From: Bacteroidota bacterium
Lineage (GTDB): Bacteria; Bacteroidota; Bacteroidia; UBA4408
Assembly: GCA_016718805.1 (NCBI GenBank)
Contig: JADKCP010000004.1
Span: forward strand, 434,001-498,000
Length of the DNA stretch: 64,000 bases
Direction of reading: 5' to 3'
Shown here: positions 37,369-49,300 of the stretch, in pieces
Layout of the letters: each line of letters opens with the position of its first letter
How positions within the stretch are numbered: position 1 is the stretch's first letter
Translations under genes and position numbers: made by a program
The notes under the pieces: model-generated
What the model saw: the letters and a program-made list of their open reading frames with translations, nothing else
Told to the model about the DNA's origin: nothing
The model's database searches: none

Positions 37369-40300
37369 TTATCGTTTAATGGTTAAGATGTGAATTTGAG
37401 GGGCTTTACCGTCATACAAATCAACAATGTACCAGTAAGTTCCATCCGGTAATCCTTCACCTATAACAAGCCCTTTGTTGGCACTTCCATTCCAGGTGTT
37501 TTTATAATTATTATCCTCAAATACTTTATTTCCCCAACGGTTAAACACTGTAAGTCCAACTCGCAACGCTTCTGCTCCACTAATAATTAAGTAATCGTTT
37601 ACACCATCCCCATTTGGTGAAAAACCTTCAGGGTAAAATACTGGTGTAATGTATATGTGGAGTGTATAGGTTACACAATTCTTAGGTGAACCATCATCAC
37701 AAATAGTATATACAAAGAAATCATCTGCATTCGTAACATTAAATGGAGGGGTGTAAGTATAGTTTCCTAAAGAATCTATACTTATAGTTCCACCTAAATC
37801 GGTTGTTGCATTAACTACAGGTACAACAAATACGTTATCGCCATTCGGATCAGTAACACCAAACAACAAGTTTTCTTGTGGTGCTGAATTACTGATAGCA
37901 ACATTTACACTAGTTGTATCAAAGTGATCAATTCCTTGTGGAGGTTGATTGATACGTATCCAAACAATGGCAGTATCGCATAATGGCGGTGTTTGGTTAT
38001 CACAAATTTCATAAATAAAGAAATCGCTGATTGCCGAAGTACCATTTGGATTATACAAGAATGTACCGGTTGCTAAGTTCATGGTTAATATACCATTCGT
38101 TGGTTGTGTAATCACCGTCATAGTGTACGGATCATTATTAGGATCGCTGTCATTCACAAACACAGTTCCTCCGCTAATTGGTACACTTGGTATGGTAGGA
38201 TAAGTATCTGCATTTGCTATTGGTGCTGCATTCAAGACTGTGATGAATACAATTGCTGTATCGCATAATATCGGATTTCCATTATCACAAATTCGGTAAA
38301 TAAAACTATCCGGACCATGATACGCTGTATTCGGCACATAAGTAAATGTACCGTTTGCATTCAACACAATGGTACCATTAGTAGTACCCGAAATGAGTGT
38401 TATGGTTAGTGGATCATTATTTGGATCGAAGTCATTTGCCAGAACCGTAGTACCTGTTAATGTAGTATTTGTTGGAGTAGTGTAAGTATCAAATGTTGCA
38501 ACTGGTGCAATATTTCCAACGTAAATAAACACAATTGCAGTGTCGCAAGCTGGAGGAATACGTGTATCGCATAAATTATAAATAAATGTATCAACACCCG
38601 AGAATCCAGCGTTTGGAGTATAACTAAATATTCCATTGGCTCCCATTACAAGTGTTCCATTGCTTGTAGTTGAAACAATCGTAACTACCAATGAATCTCC
38701 ATTAGGGTCAAAATCGTTCACCAATACTGTATCAGAGTAGGCAGTATTAAATGGAGTCGCAAAATGATCCACATTTGCAACCGGACTTCCATTACCAACA
38801 GTAATCGTTACAACTGCTGTATCACAGAGATTATTTGAATTACAAATAACATAAACAAATGTATCTATACCACTAAATCCGTTTGCAGGAGTATAGGTAA
38901 ATGTACCATTTAGGTTCATTACCAAAGTACCGTTTGTGGTAGTTGTAAGTACTGAAACCGTTAAGGTACTTCCATTCGGATCGGTATCATTTGATAATAC
39001 AGTCGTTCCGTTTAATACTGTTTGGAAAGGTGTTGAATAAATATCATCAATTGCGGTTGGAGCACAAACGTTTGTTATTGTAACCTGTGCTGAACTACTT
39101 GGACAAGGGTTATTGCTGATTGTCCATTGGAATATATTTGTTCCAATACCAACACCGGTTACTAAAGTTGTGGCACTATTGGCATTTGCAAAAATTCCTG
39201 ATCCACTTATAAGCGACCAAGTACCTTGACCTACCAATGCTGCATTTGCATTCATGAATACGCTATCGTTGCACAAAGTTTGGTTTGCACCTGCATTCGC
39301 AATTGTAGCGCTATCAGCAATTACAACCGAAACAGTATCGTTACTCACGGCACAACTTCCATTAGAAATGGTCCATACAAAAGCATTTACTCCTGTTGTT
39401 AAGCCTGTTACTCCACTGTTAGGATCGTTTGCTGTTGTTACTGCTCCTGTTCCTGCAATTACTGTCCAAGCGCCTATTCCTACAGCAGGAGTGTTCGCTG
39501 CTAAGGTTGCTGTTGTCGCACTACAAATGTTTTGGTCTGTTCCTGCGTTTGCTAAAGTTGGAATTGCATCAACAGTGATGTTTACTGTATCGGTTCTTGT
39601 TGCGCATGTTCCATTGCTAATTGACCATACAAGTGTATTTAAACCAGTACTTAAGCCTGTTACTGCACTTGTTGGATTAGCAGGATTTGTAACCACTGCT
39701 GTTCCTGCAATTACCGACCATACTCCTATTCCAATGGTCGGAGTATTCGCAGCTAAAGTTGTGCTTGTGGTACAAATTGTTTGATCGCTTCCTGCATTAG
39801 CTGCAGATGTTAATGGGTCTACATTGATGGTTAATGTATCGCTGCTTGCTGCACAGGTTCCATTACTGATGGTCCATACAAAGGTGTTTACACTGGTTAG
39901 TAGTCCTGTTACTCCAGTTGTTGGGCTGGTTGGATTTACAACAGTTCCAGCACCAGCAATCACTGTCCATAATCCTGTTCCAATAATTGGAGTATTAGCT
40001 GATATGGTGGATGTATCTGTACAAATAGTTTGATCTACACCAGTAAGTGCTACCGTTGGTAATGGATCTACGGTGATGCTGATAGTATCTGTACTTGCTG
40101 CACAGGTTCCGTTTGTAATTGTCCAAACAAATGTAGTTACTCCTGTTGTTAATCCCGTTACTCCACTGTTAGGATCGTTTGCGGTTGTTACTGCTCCTGT
40201 TCCTGCTATTACTGTCCATGCTCCTGTTCCTATTACCGGTGTGTTGGCTGCTAAGGTTGCGGTTGGAGCACAGATCGTTTGATCTGCTCCTGCATTGGCT

Positions 40301-43300
40301 ACCGTTGGTAATGGATCTACGGTGATGCTAATAGTATCTGTACTTGCTGCACAGGTTCCGTTTGTAATTGTCCAAACAAAAGTAGTTACTCCTGTTGTTA
40401 AGCCGGTTACTCCACTGTTAGGATCGTTTGCAGTTGTTACTGCTCCCGTTCCTGCTATCACTGTCCATGCTCCTGTTCCTATTACCGGTGTGTTTGCTGC
40501 TAGTGTGGCGGTTGCTGCACAGATCGTTTGATCTGCTCCTGCATTGGCTACCGTTGGTAATGGATCTACAGTGATGCTGATAGTATCCGTACTTGCTGCA
40601 CAGGTTCCGTTTGTAATTGTCCAAACAAAAGTGGTTACTCCTGTTGTTAAGCCCGTTACCCCACTGTTAGAATCGTTTGCTGTGGTTACTGCTCCCGTTC
40701 CTGCGATTACTGTCCATGCTCCTGTTCCGATAGTTGGAGTGTTAGCTGCTAGTGTGGCTGTTGCTGCACAGATTGTTTGATCTGCTCCTGCATTGGCTAC
40801 CGTTGGTAATGGATCTACAGTGATGCTGATAGTATCAGTACTTGCTGCACAGGTTCCGTTGCTGATTGTCCAAACAAAAGTAGTTACTCCTGTTGTTAAT
40901 CCCGTTACTCCACTGTTAGGATCGTTTGCGGTTGTTACTGCTCCTGTTCCTGCGATCACTGTCCATGCTCCTGTTCCGATAGTTGGAGTGTTAGCTGCCA
41001 GTGTTGCTGTTGCTGCACAGATTGTTTGATCTGCTCCTGCGTTCGCAACCGTTGGTAATGGATCTACAGTAATGCTGATAGTATCTGTACTTGCTGCACA
41101 GGTTCCGTTTGTAATCGTCCATACAAAAGTGGTTACTCCTGTTGTTAAGCCGGTTACTCCACTGTTAGGATCATTTGCTGTGGTTACTGCTCCTGTTCCT
41201 GCGATCACTGTCCATGTTCCTGTTCCGATGGTTGGTGTGTTAGCTGCTAGTGTGGCGGTTGCTGCACAGATCGTTTGATCTGCTCCTGCATTGGCTACCG
41301 TTGGTAATGGATCTACAGTGATGCTGATAGTATCCGTACTTGCTGCACAGGTTCCGTTGCTGATTGTCCATACAAAAGTAGTTACTCCTGTTGTTAATCC
41401 CGTTACTCCACTGTTAGGATCGTTTGCTGTGGTTACTGCTCCCGTTCCTGCGATTACTGTCCATGCTCCTGTTCCGATGGTTGGTGTGTTTGCTGCCAGT
41501 GTTGCTGTTGGGGCACAGATTGTTTGATCTGCTCCTGCATTGGCTACCGTTGGTAATGGATCTACCGTGATGCTGATAGTATCTGTACTTGCTGCACAGG
41601 TTCCATTGCTGATTGTCCATACAAAAGTGGTTACTCCTGTTGTTAAGCCCGTTACTCCACTGTTAGGATCGTTTGCGGTTGTTACTGCTCCTGTTCCTGC
41701 AATTACTGTCCATGCTCCTGTTCCGATGGTTGGTGTGTTGGCTGCCAGTGTTGCTGTCGCTGCACAGATTGTTTGATCTGCTCCTGCGTTCGCTACCGTT
41801 GGTAATGGATCTACCGTGATGCTGATAGTATCCGTACTTGCTGCACAGGTTCCGTTTGTAATTGTCCAAACAAAAGTAGTTACTCCTGTTGTTAAGCCCG
41901 TTACTCCACTGTTAGGATCGTTTGCTGTGGTTACTGCTCCTGTTCCTGCAATTACTGTCCATGCTCCTGTTCCGATGGTTGGTGTGTTGGCTGCCAGTGT
42001 TGCTGTCGCTGCACAGATTGTTTGATCTGCTCCTGCGTTCGCTACCGTTGGTAATGGATCTACAGTGATGCTGATAGTATCCGTACTTGCTGCACAGGTT
42101 CCGTTGCTGATTGTCCAAACAAAAGTTGTTACTCCTGTTGTTAAGCCCGTTACTCCACTGTTAGGATCGCTTGCTGTGGTTACTGCTCCTGTTCCTGCGA
42201 TTACTGTCCATGCTCCTGTTCCGATAGTTGGAGTGTTGGCTGCCAGTGTTGCGGTTGCTGCACAGATTGTTTGATCTGCTCCTGCATTGGCTACCGTTGG
42301 TAATGGATCTACCGTGATGCTGATAGTATCTGTACTTGCTGCACAGGTTCCGTTGCTGATTGTCCATACAAAAGTGGTTACTCCTGTTGTTAAGCCTGTT
42401 ACTCCACTGTTAGGATCGTTTGCAGTGGTTACTGCTCCTGTTCCTGCGATCACTGTCCATGCTCCTGTTCCTATTACCGGTGTGTTGGCTGCTAAGGTTG
42501 CTGTTGGAGCACAGATCGTTTGATCTGCTCCTGCATTGGCTACCGTTGGTAATGGATCTACAGTGATGCTGATAGTATCGGTACTTGCTGCACAGGTTCC
42601 ATTGCTGATTGTCCATACAAAAGTTGTTACTCCTGTTGTTAAGCCGGTTACTCCACTGTTAGGATCGTTTGCTGTGGTTACTGCTCCCGTTCCTGCGATC
42701 ACTGTCCATGCTCCTGTTCCTATTACCGGTGTGTTGGCTGCTAAGGTTGCTGTTGGAGCACAGATCGTTTGATCTGCTCCTGCATTGGCTACCGTTGGTA
42801 ATGGATCTACGGTGATGCTGATAGTATCTGTACTTGCTGCACAGGTTCCGTTGCTAATTGTCCAAACAAAAGTAGTTACTCCGGTTGTTAAGCCGGTTAC
42901 TCCACTGTTAGGATCGTTTGCGGTTGTTACTGCTCCTGTTCCTGCTATTACTGTCCATGCTCCTGTTCCGATGGTTGGAGTGTTTGCTGCTAAGGTTGCG
43001 GTTGGGGCACAGATCGTTTGATCCGCTCCTGCGTTCGCTACCGTTGGTAATGGATCTACCGTGATGCTGATAGTATCCGTACTTGCTGCACAGGTTCCAT
43101 TGCTGATTGTCCAAACAAAAGTGGTTACTCCTGTTGTTAATCCCGTTACTCCACTGTTAGGATCGTTTGCGGTTGTTACTGCTCCCGTTCCTGCGATTAC
43201 TGTCCATGCTCCTGTTCCGATGGTTGGGGTGTTTGCTGCTAGAGTGGCGGTTGGGGCACAGATCGTTTGATCTGCTCCTGCATTGGCTACCGTTGGTAAT

Positions 43301-46300
43301 GGATCTACAGTGATGCTGATAGTATCTGTACTTGCTGCACAGGTTCCATTGCTGATTGTCCAAACAAAAGTTGTTACTCCTGTTGTTAAGCCGGTTACTC
43401 CACTGTTAGGATCGTTTGCTGTGGTTACTGCTCCTGTTCCTGCAATTACTGTCCATGCTCCTGTTCCGATGGTTGGTGTGTTAGCTGCCAGTGTTGCTGT
43501 CGCTGCACAGATTGTTTGATCTGCTCCTGCATTGGCTACCGTTGGTAGTGGATCTACAGTGATGCTGATAGTATCTGTACTTGCTGCACAGGTTCCGTTT
43601 GTAATCGTCCATACAAAAGTGGTTACTCCTGTTGTTAAGCCGGTTACTCCACTGTTAGGATCGTTTGCCGTTGTTACTGCTCCCGTTCCTGCTATTACTG
43701 TCCATGCTCCTGTTCCGATGGTTGGGGTGTTTGCTGCTAGAGTGGCGGTTGGGGCACAGATCGTTTGATCTGCTCCTGCATTTGCTACCGTTGGTAATGG
43801 ATCTACAGTGATGCTAATAGTATCTGTACTTGCTGCACAGGTTCCGTTGCTGATTGTCCATACAAAAGTGGTTACTCCTGTTGTTAAGCCGGTTACTCCA
43901 CTGTTAGGATCGTTTGCTGTGGTTACTGCTCCCGTTCCTGCGATTACTGTCCATGCTCCTGTTCCTATTACCGGTGTGTTAGCTGCCAGTGTTGCTGTTG
44001 GAGCACAGATCGTTTGATCTGCTCCTGCATTGGCTACCGTTGGTAATGGATCTACAGTGATGCTGATAGTATCGGTACTTGCTGCACAGGTTCCGTTGCT
44101 GATTGTCCAAACAAATGTAGTTACTCCGGTTGTTAAGCCGGTTACTCCACTGTTAGGATCGTTTGCTGTTGTTACTGCTCCTGTTCCTGCGATTACTGTC
44201 CATGCTCCTGTACCGATAGTTGGAGTGTTAGCTGCTAGTGTGGCTGTCGCTGCACAGATTGTTTGATCTGCTCCTGCACTCGCTACCGTTGGTAATGGAT
44301 CTACCGTGATGCTGATAGTATCTGTACTTGCTGCACAGGTTCCGTTGCTGATTGTCCATACAAAAGTAGTTACTCCTGTTGTTAATCCCGTTACTCCACT
44401 GTTAGGATCGTTTGCTGTTGTTACTGCTCCCGTTCCTGCAATTACTGTCCATGCTCCTGTTCCGATGGTTGGTGTGTTGGCTGCTAGTGTGGCTGTCGCT
44501 GCACAGATCGTTTGATCTGCTCCTGCATTTGCTACCGTTGGTAATGGATCTACAGTAATGCTGATAGTATCTGTACTTGCTGCACAGGTTCCGTTTGTAA
44601 TTGTCCAAACAAAAGTGGTTACTCCGGTTGTTAAGCCGGTTACTCCACTGTTAGGATCGTTTGCGGTTGTTACTGCTCCTGTTCCTGCGATCACTGTCCA
44701 TGCTCCTGTTCCGATGGTTGGTGTGTTTGCTGCCTGTGTTGCTGTTGCTGCACAGATCGTTTGATCTGCTCCTGCGTTCGCTACCGTTGGTAATGGATCT
44801 ACGGTGATGCTGATAGTATCTGTACTTGCTGCACAGGTTCCGTTGCTGATTGTCCATACAAAAGTGGTTACTCCGGTTGTTAAGCCGGTTACTCCACTGT
44901 TAGGATCATTTGCGGTGGTTACTGCTCCTGTTCCTGCGATCACTGTCCATGCTCCTGTTCCGATGGTTGGGGTGTTTGCTGCCTGTGTTGCTGTTGCTGC
45001 ACAGATCGTTTGATCTGCTCCTGCATTCGCAACCGTTGGTAATGGATCTACAGTGATGCTAATAGTATCTGTACTTGCTGCACAGGTTCCATTGCTGATT
45101 GTCCATACAAAAGTTGTTACTCCGGTTGTTAAGCCGGTTACTCCACTGTTAGGATCATTTGCGGTTGTTACTGCTCCTGTTCCTGCGATCACTGTCCAAG
45201 CTCCTGTTCCGATGGTTGGAGTGTTTGCTGCCAGTGTGGCTGTTGGGGCACAGATCGTTTGATCTGCTCCTGCATTGGCTACCGTTGGTAATGGATCTAC
45301 CGTGATGCTGATAGTATCTGTACTTGCTGCACAGGTTCCGTTGCTGATTGTCCAAACAAAAGTAGTTACTCCGGTTGTTAAGCCGGTTACTCCACTGTTA
45401 GGATCGTTTGCGGTGGTTACTGCTCCCGTTCCTGCGATCACTGTCCATGCTCCTGTTCCGATGGTTGGGGTGTTAGCTGCCAGTGTTGTTGTCGCTGCAC
45501 AGATTGTTTGATCTGCTCCTGCATTGGCTACCGTTGGTAATGGATCTACGGTGATGCTGATAGTATCTGTACTTGCTGCACAGGTTCCATTGCTGATTGT
45601 CCAAACAAAAGTTGTTACTCCTGTTGTTAAGCCGGTTACTCCACTGTTAGGATCGTTTGCTGTGGTTACTGCTCCCGTTCCTGCGATCACTGTCCAAGCT
45701 CCTGTTCCGATGGTTGGTGTGTTGGCTGCTAATGTGGCGGTTGCTGCACAGATCGTTTGATCTGCTCCTGCATTGGCTACCGTTGGTAATGGATCTACAG
45801 TGATGCTGATAGTATCTGTACTTGCTGCACAGGTTCCATTGCTGATTGTCCAAACAAAAGTTGTTACTCCTGTTGTTAAGCCGGTTACTCCACTGTTAGG
45901 ATCGTTTGCTGTTGTTACTGCTCCCGTTCCTGCAATTACTGTCCATGCTCCTGTTCCGATGGTTGGAGTGTTTGCTGCCAGTGTGGCTGTTGGGGCACAG
46001 ATCGTTTGATCTGCTCCTGCATTGGCTAGCGTTGGTAATGGATCTACGGTGATGCTGATAGTATCTGTACTTGCTGCACAGGTTCCGTTGCTGATTGTCC
46101 ATACAAAAGTGGTTACTCCTGTTGTTAAGCCTGTTACTCCACTGTTAGGATCGTTTGCTGTTGTTACTGCTCCCGTTCCTGCAATTACTGTCCATGCTCC
46201 TGTACCGATAGTTGGAGTGTTAGCTGCTAGTGTGGCTGTTGGGGCACAGATCGTTTGATCTGCTCCTGCATTGGCTACCGTTGGTAATGGATCTACCGTG

Positions 46301-49300
46301 ATGCTGATAGTATCTGTACTTGCTGCACAGGTTCCATTGCTGATTGTCCATACAAAAGTTGTTACTCCGGTTGTTAAGCCGGTTACTCCACTGTTAGGAT
46401 CGTTTGCTGTTGTTACTGCTCCTGTTCCTGCGATCACTGTCCATGCTCCTGTTCCGATGGTTGGTGTGTTTGCTGCCAGTGTTGCTGTTGCTGCACAGAT
46501 CGTTTGATCTGCTCCTGCATTGGCTACCGTTGGTAATGGATCTACCGTGATGCTGATAGTATCTGTACTTGCTGCACAGGTTCCGTTGCTGATTGTCCAA
46601 ACAAATGTAGTTACTCCGGTTGTTAAGCCGGTTACTCCACTGTTAGGATCGTTTGCTGTTGTTACTGCTCCTGTTCCTGCAATTACTGTCCATGCTCCTG
46701 TACCGATAGTTGGAGTGTTAGCTGCCAGTGTTGCTGTTGCTGCACAGATTGTTTGATCTGCTCCTGCGTTCGCTACCGTTGGTAATGGATCTACAGTGAT
46801 GCTGATAGTATCTGTACTTGCTGCACAGGTTCCGTTGCTGATTGTCCATACAAAAGTAGTTACTCCGGTTGTTAATCCCGTTACTCCACTGTTAGGATCA
46901 TTTGCTGTTGTTACTGCTCCTGTTCCTGCGATCACTGTCCATGCTCCTGTACCGATAGTTGGAGTGTTAGCTGCTAGTGTGGCTGTCGCTGCACAGATTG
47001 TTTGATCTGCTCCTGCACTCGCTACCGTTGGTAATGGATCTACCGTGATGCTGATAGTATCTGTACTTGCTGCACAGGTTCCGTTGCTGATTGTCCATAC
47101 AAAAGTAGTTACTCCTGTTGTTAATCCCGTTACTCCACTGTTAGGATCGTTTGCTGTTGTTACTGCTCCCGTTCCTGCAATTACTGTCCATGCTCCTGTT
47201 CCGATGGTTGGTGTGTTGGCTGCTAGTGTGGCTGTCGCTGCACAGATCGTTTGATCTGCTCCTGCATTTGCTACCGTTGGTAATGGATCTACAGTAATGC
47301 TGATAGTATCTGTACTTGCTGCACAGGTTCCGTTTGTAATTGTCCAAACAAAAGTGGTTACTCCGGTTGTTAAGCCGGTTACTCCACTGTTAGGATCGTT
47401 TGCGGTTGTTACTGCTCCTGTTCCTGCGATCACTGTCCATGCTCCTGTTCCGATGGTTGGTGTGTTTGCTGCTAGAGTGGCGGTTGGGGCACAGATCGTT
47501 TGATCTGCTCCTGCATTCGCAACCGTTGGTAATGGATCTACAGTGATGCTGATAGTATCTGTACTTGCTGCACAGGTTCCATTTGTAATTGTCCAAACAA
47601 AAGTTGTTACTCCTGTTGTTAAGCCTGTTACTCCACTGTTAGGATCGTTTGCTGTTGTTACTGCTCCCGTTCCTGCAATTACTGTCCATGCTCCTGTTCC
47701 GATGGTTGGAGTGTTGGCTGCCAGTGTTGCTGTTGGGGCACAGATCGTTTGATCCGCTCCTGCATTGGCTACCGTTGGTAATGGATCTACGGTGATGCTG
47801 ATAGTATCTGTACTTGCTGCACAGGTTCCGTTTGTAATTGTCCATACAAAAGTTCTTACTCCTGTTGTTAAGCCTGTTACTCCACTGTTAGGATCGTTTG
47901 CGGTTGTTACTGCTCCCGTTCCTGCAATTACTGTCCATGCTCCTGTTCCGATGGTTGGAGTGTTGGCTGCTAGTGTGGATGTCGCTGCACAGATCGTTTG
48001 ATCTGCTCCTGCACTCGCTACCGTTGGTAATGGATCTACGGTGATGCTGATAGTATCCGTACTTGCTGCACAGGTTCCATTGCTGATTGTCCATACAAAA
48101 GTAGTTACTCCTGTTGTTAAGCCGGTTACTCCACTGTTAGGATCGTTTGCTGTTGTTACTGCTCCCGTTCCTGCAATCACTGTCCAAGCTCCTGTTCCGA
48201 TGGTTGGTGTGTTGGCTGCTAATGTGGCGGTTGCTGCACAGATCGTTTGATCTGCTCCTGCATTTGCTACCGTTGGTAATGGATCTACAGTAATGCTGAT
48301 AGTATCTGTACTTGCTGCACAGGTTCCGTTGCTGATTGTCCATACAAAAGTGGTTACTCCTGTTGTTAAGCCCGTTACTCCACTGTTAGGATCGTTTGCG
48401 GTTGTTACTGCTCCTGTTCCTGCGATTACTGTCCATGCTCCTGTTCCTATTACCGGTGTGTTGGCTGCTAGTGTTGCTGTTGCTGCACAGATTGTTTGAT
48501 CTGCTCCTGCATTGGCTACCGTTGGTAATGGATCTACAGTGATACTGATAGTATCTGTACTTGCTGCACAGGTTCCGTTTGTAATTGTCCAAACAAAAGT
48601 TGTTACTCCTGTTGTTAAGCCTGTTACTCCACTGTTAGGATCATTTGCAGTGGTTACTGCTCCTGTTCCTGCGATCACTGTCCATGCTCCTGTTCCGATG
48701 GTTGGGGTGTTTGCTGCTAGAGTGGCGGTTGGGGCACAGATCGTTTGATCTGCTCCTGCATTCGCAACCGTTGGTAATGGATCTACAGTGATGCTAATAG
48801 TATCTGTACTTGCTGCACAGGTTCCATTGCTGATTGTCCATACAAAAGTTGTTACTCCGGTTGTTAAGCCGGTTACTCCACTGTTAGGATCATTTGCTGT
48901 TGTTACTGCTCCTGTTCCTGCGATCACTGTCCAAGCTCCTGTTCCGATGGTTGGAGTGTTTGCTGCCAGTGTGGCTGTTGGGGCACAGATCGTTTGATCT
49001 GCTCCTGCATTGGCTACCGTTGGTAATGGATCTACCGTGATGCTGATAGTATCTGTACTTGCTGCACAGGTTCCATTGCTGATTGTCCATACAAAAGTTG
49101 TTACTCCGGTTGTTAAGCCGGTTACTCCACTGTTAGGATCGTTTGCTGTTGTTACTGCTCCTGTTCCTGCGATCACTGTCCATGCTCCTGTTCCGATGGT
49201 TGGTGTGTTTGCTGCCAGTGTTGCTGTTGCTGCACAGATCGTTTGATCTGCTCCTGCATTGGCTACCGTTGGTAATGGATCTACCGTGATGCTGATAGTA

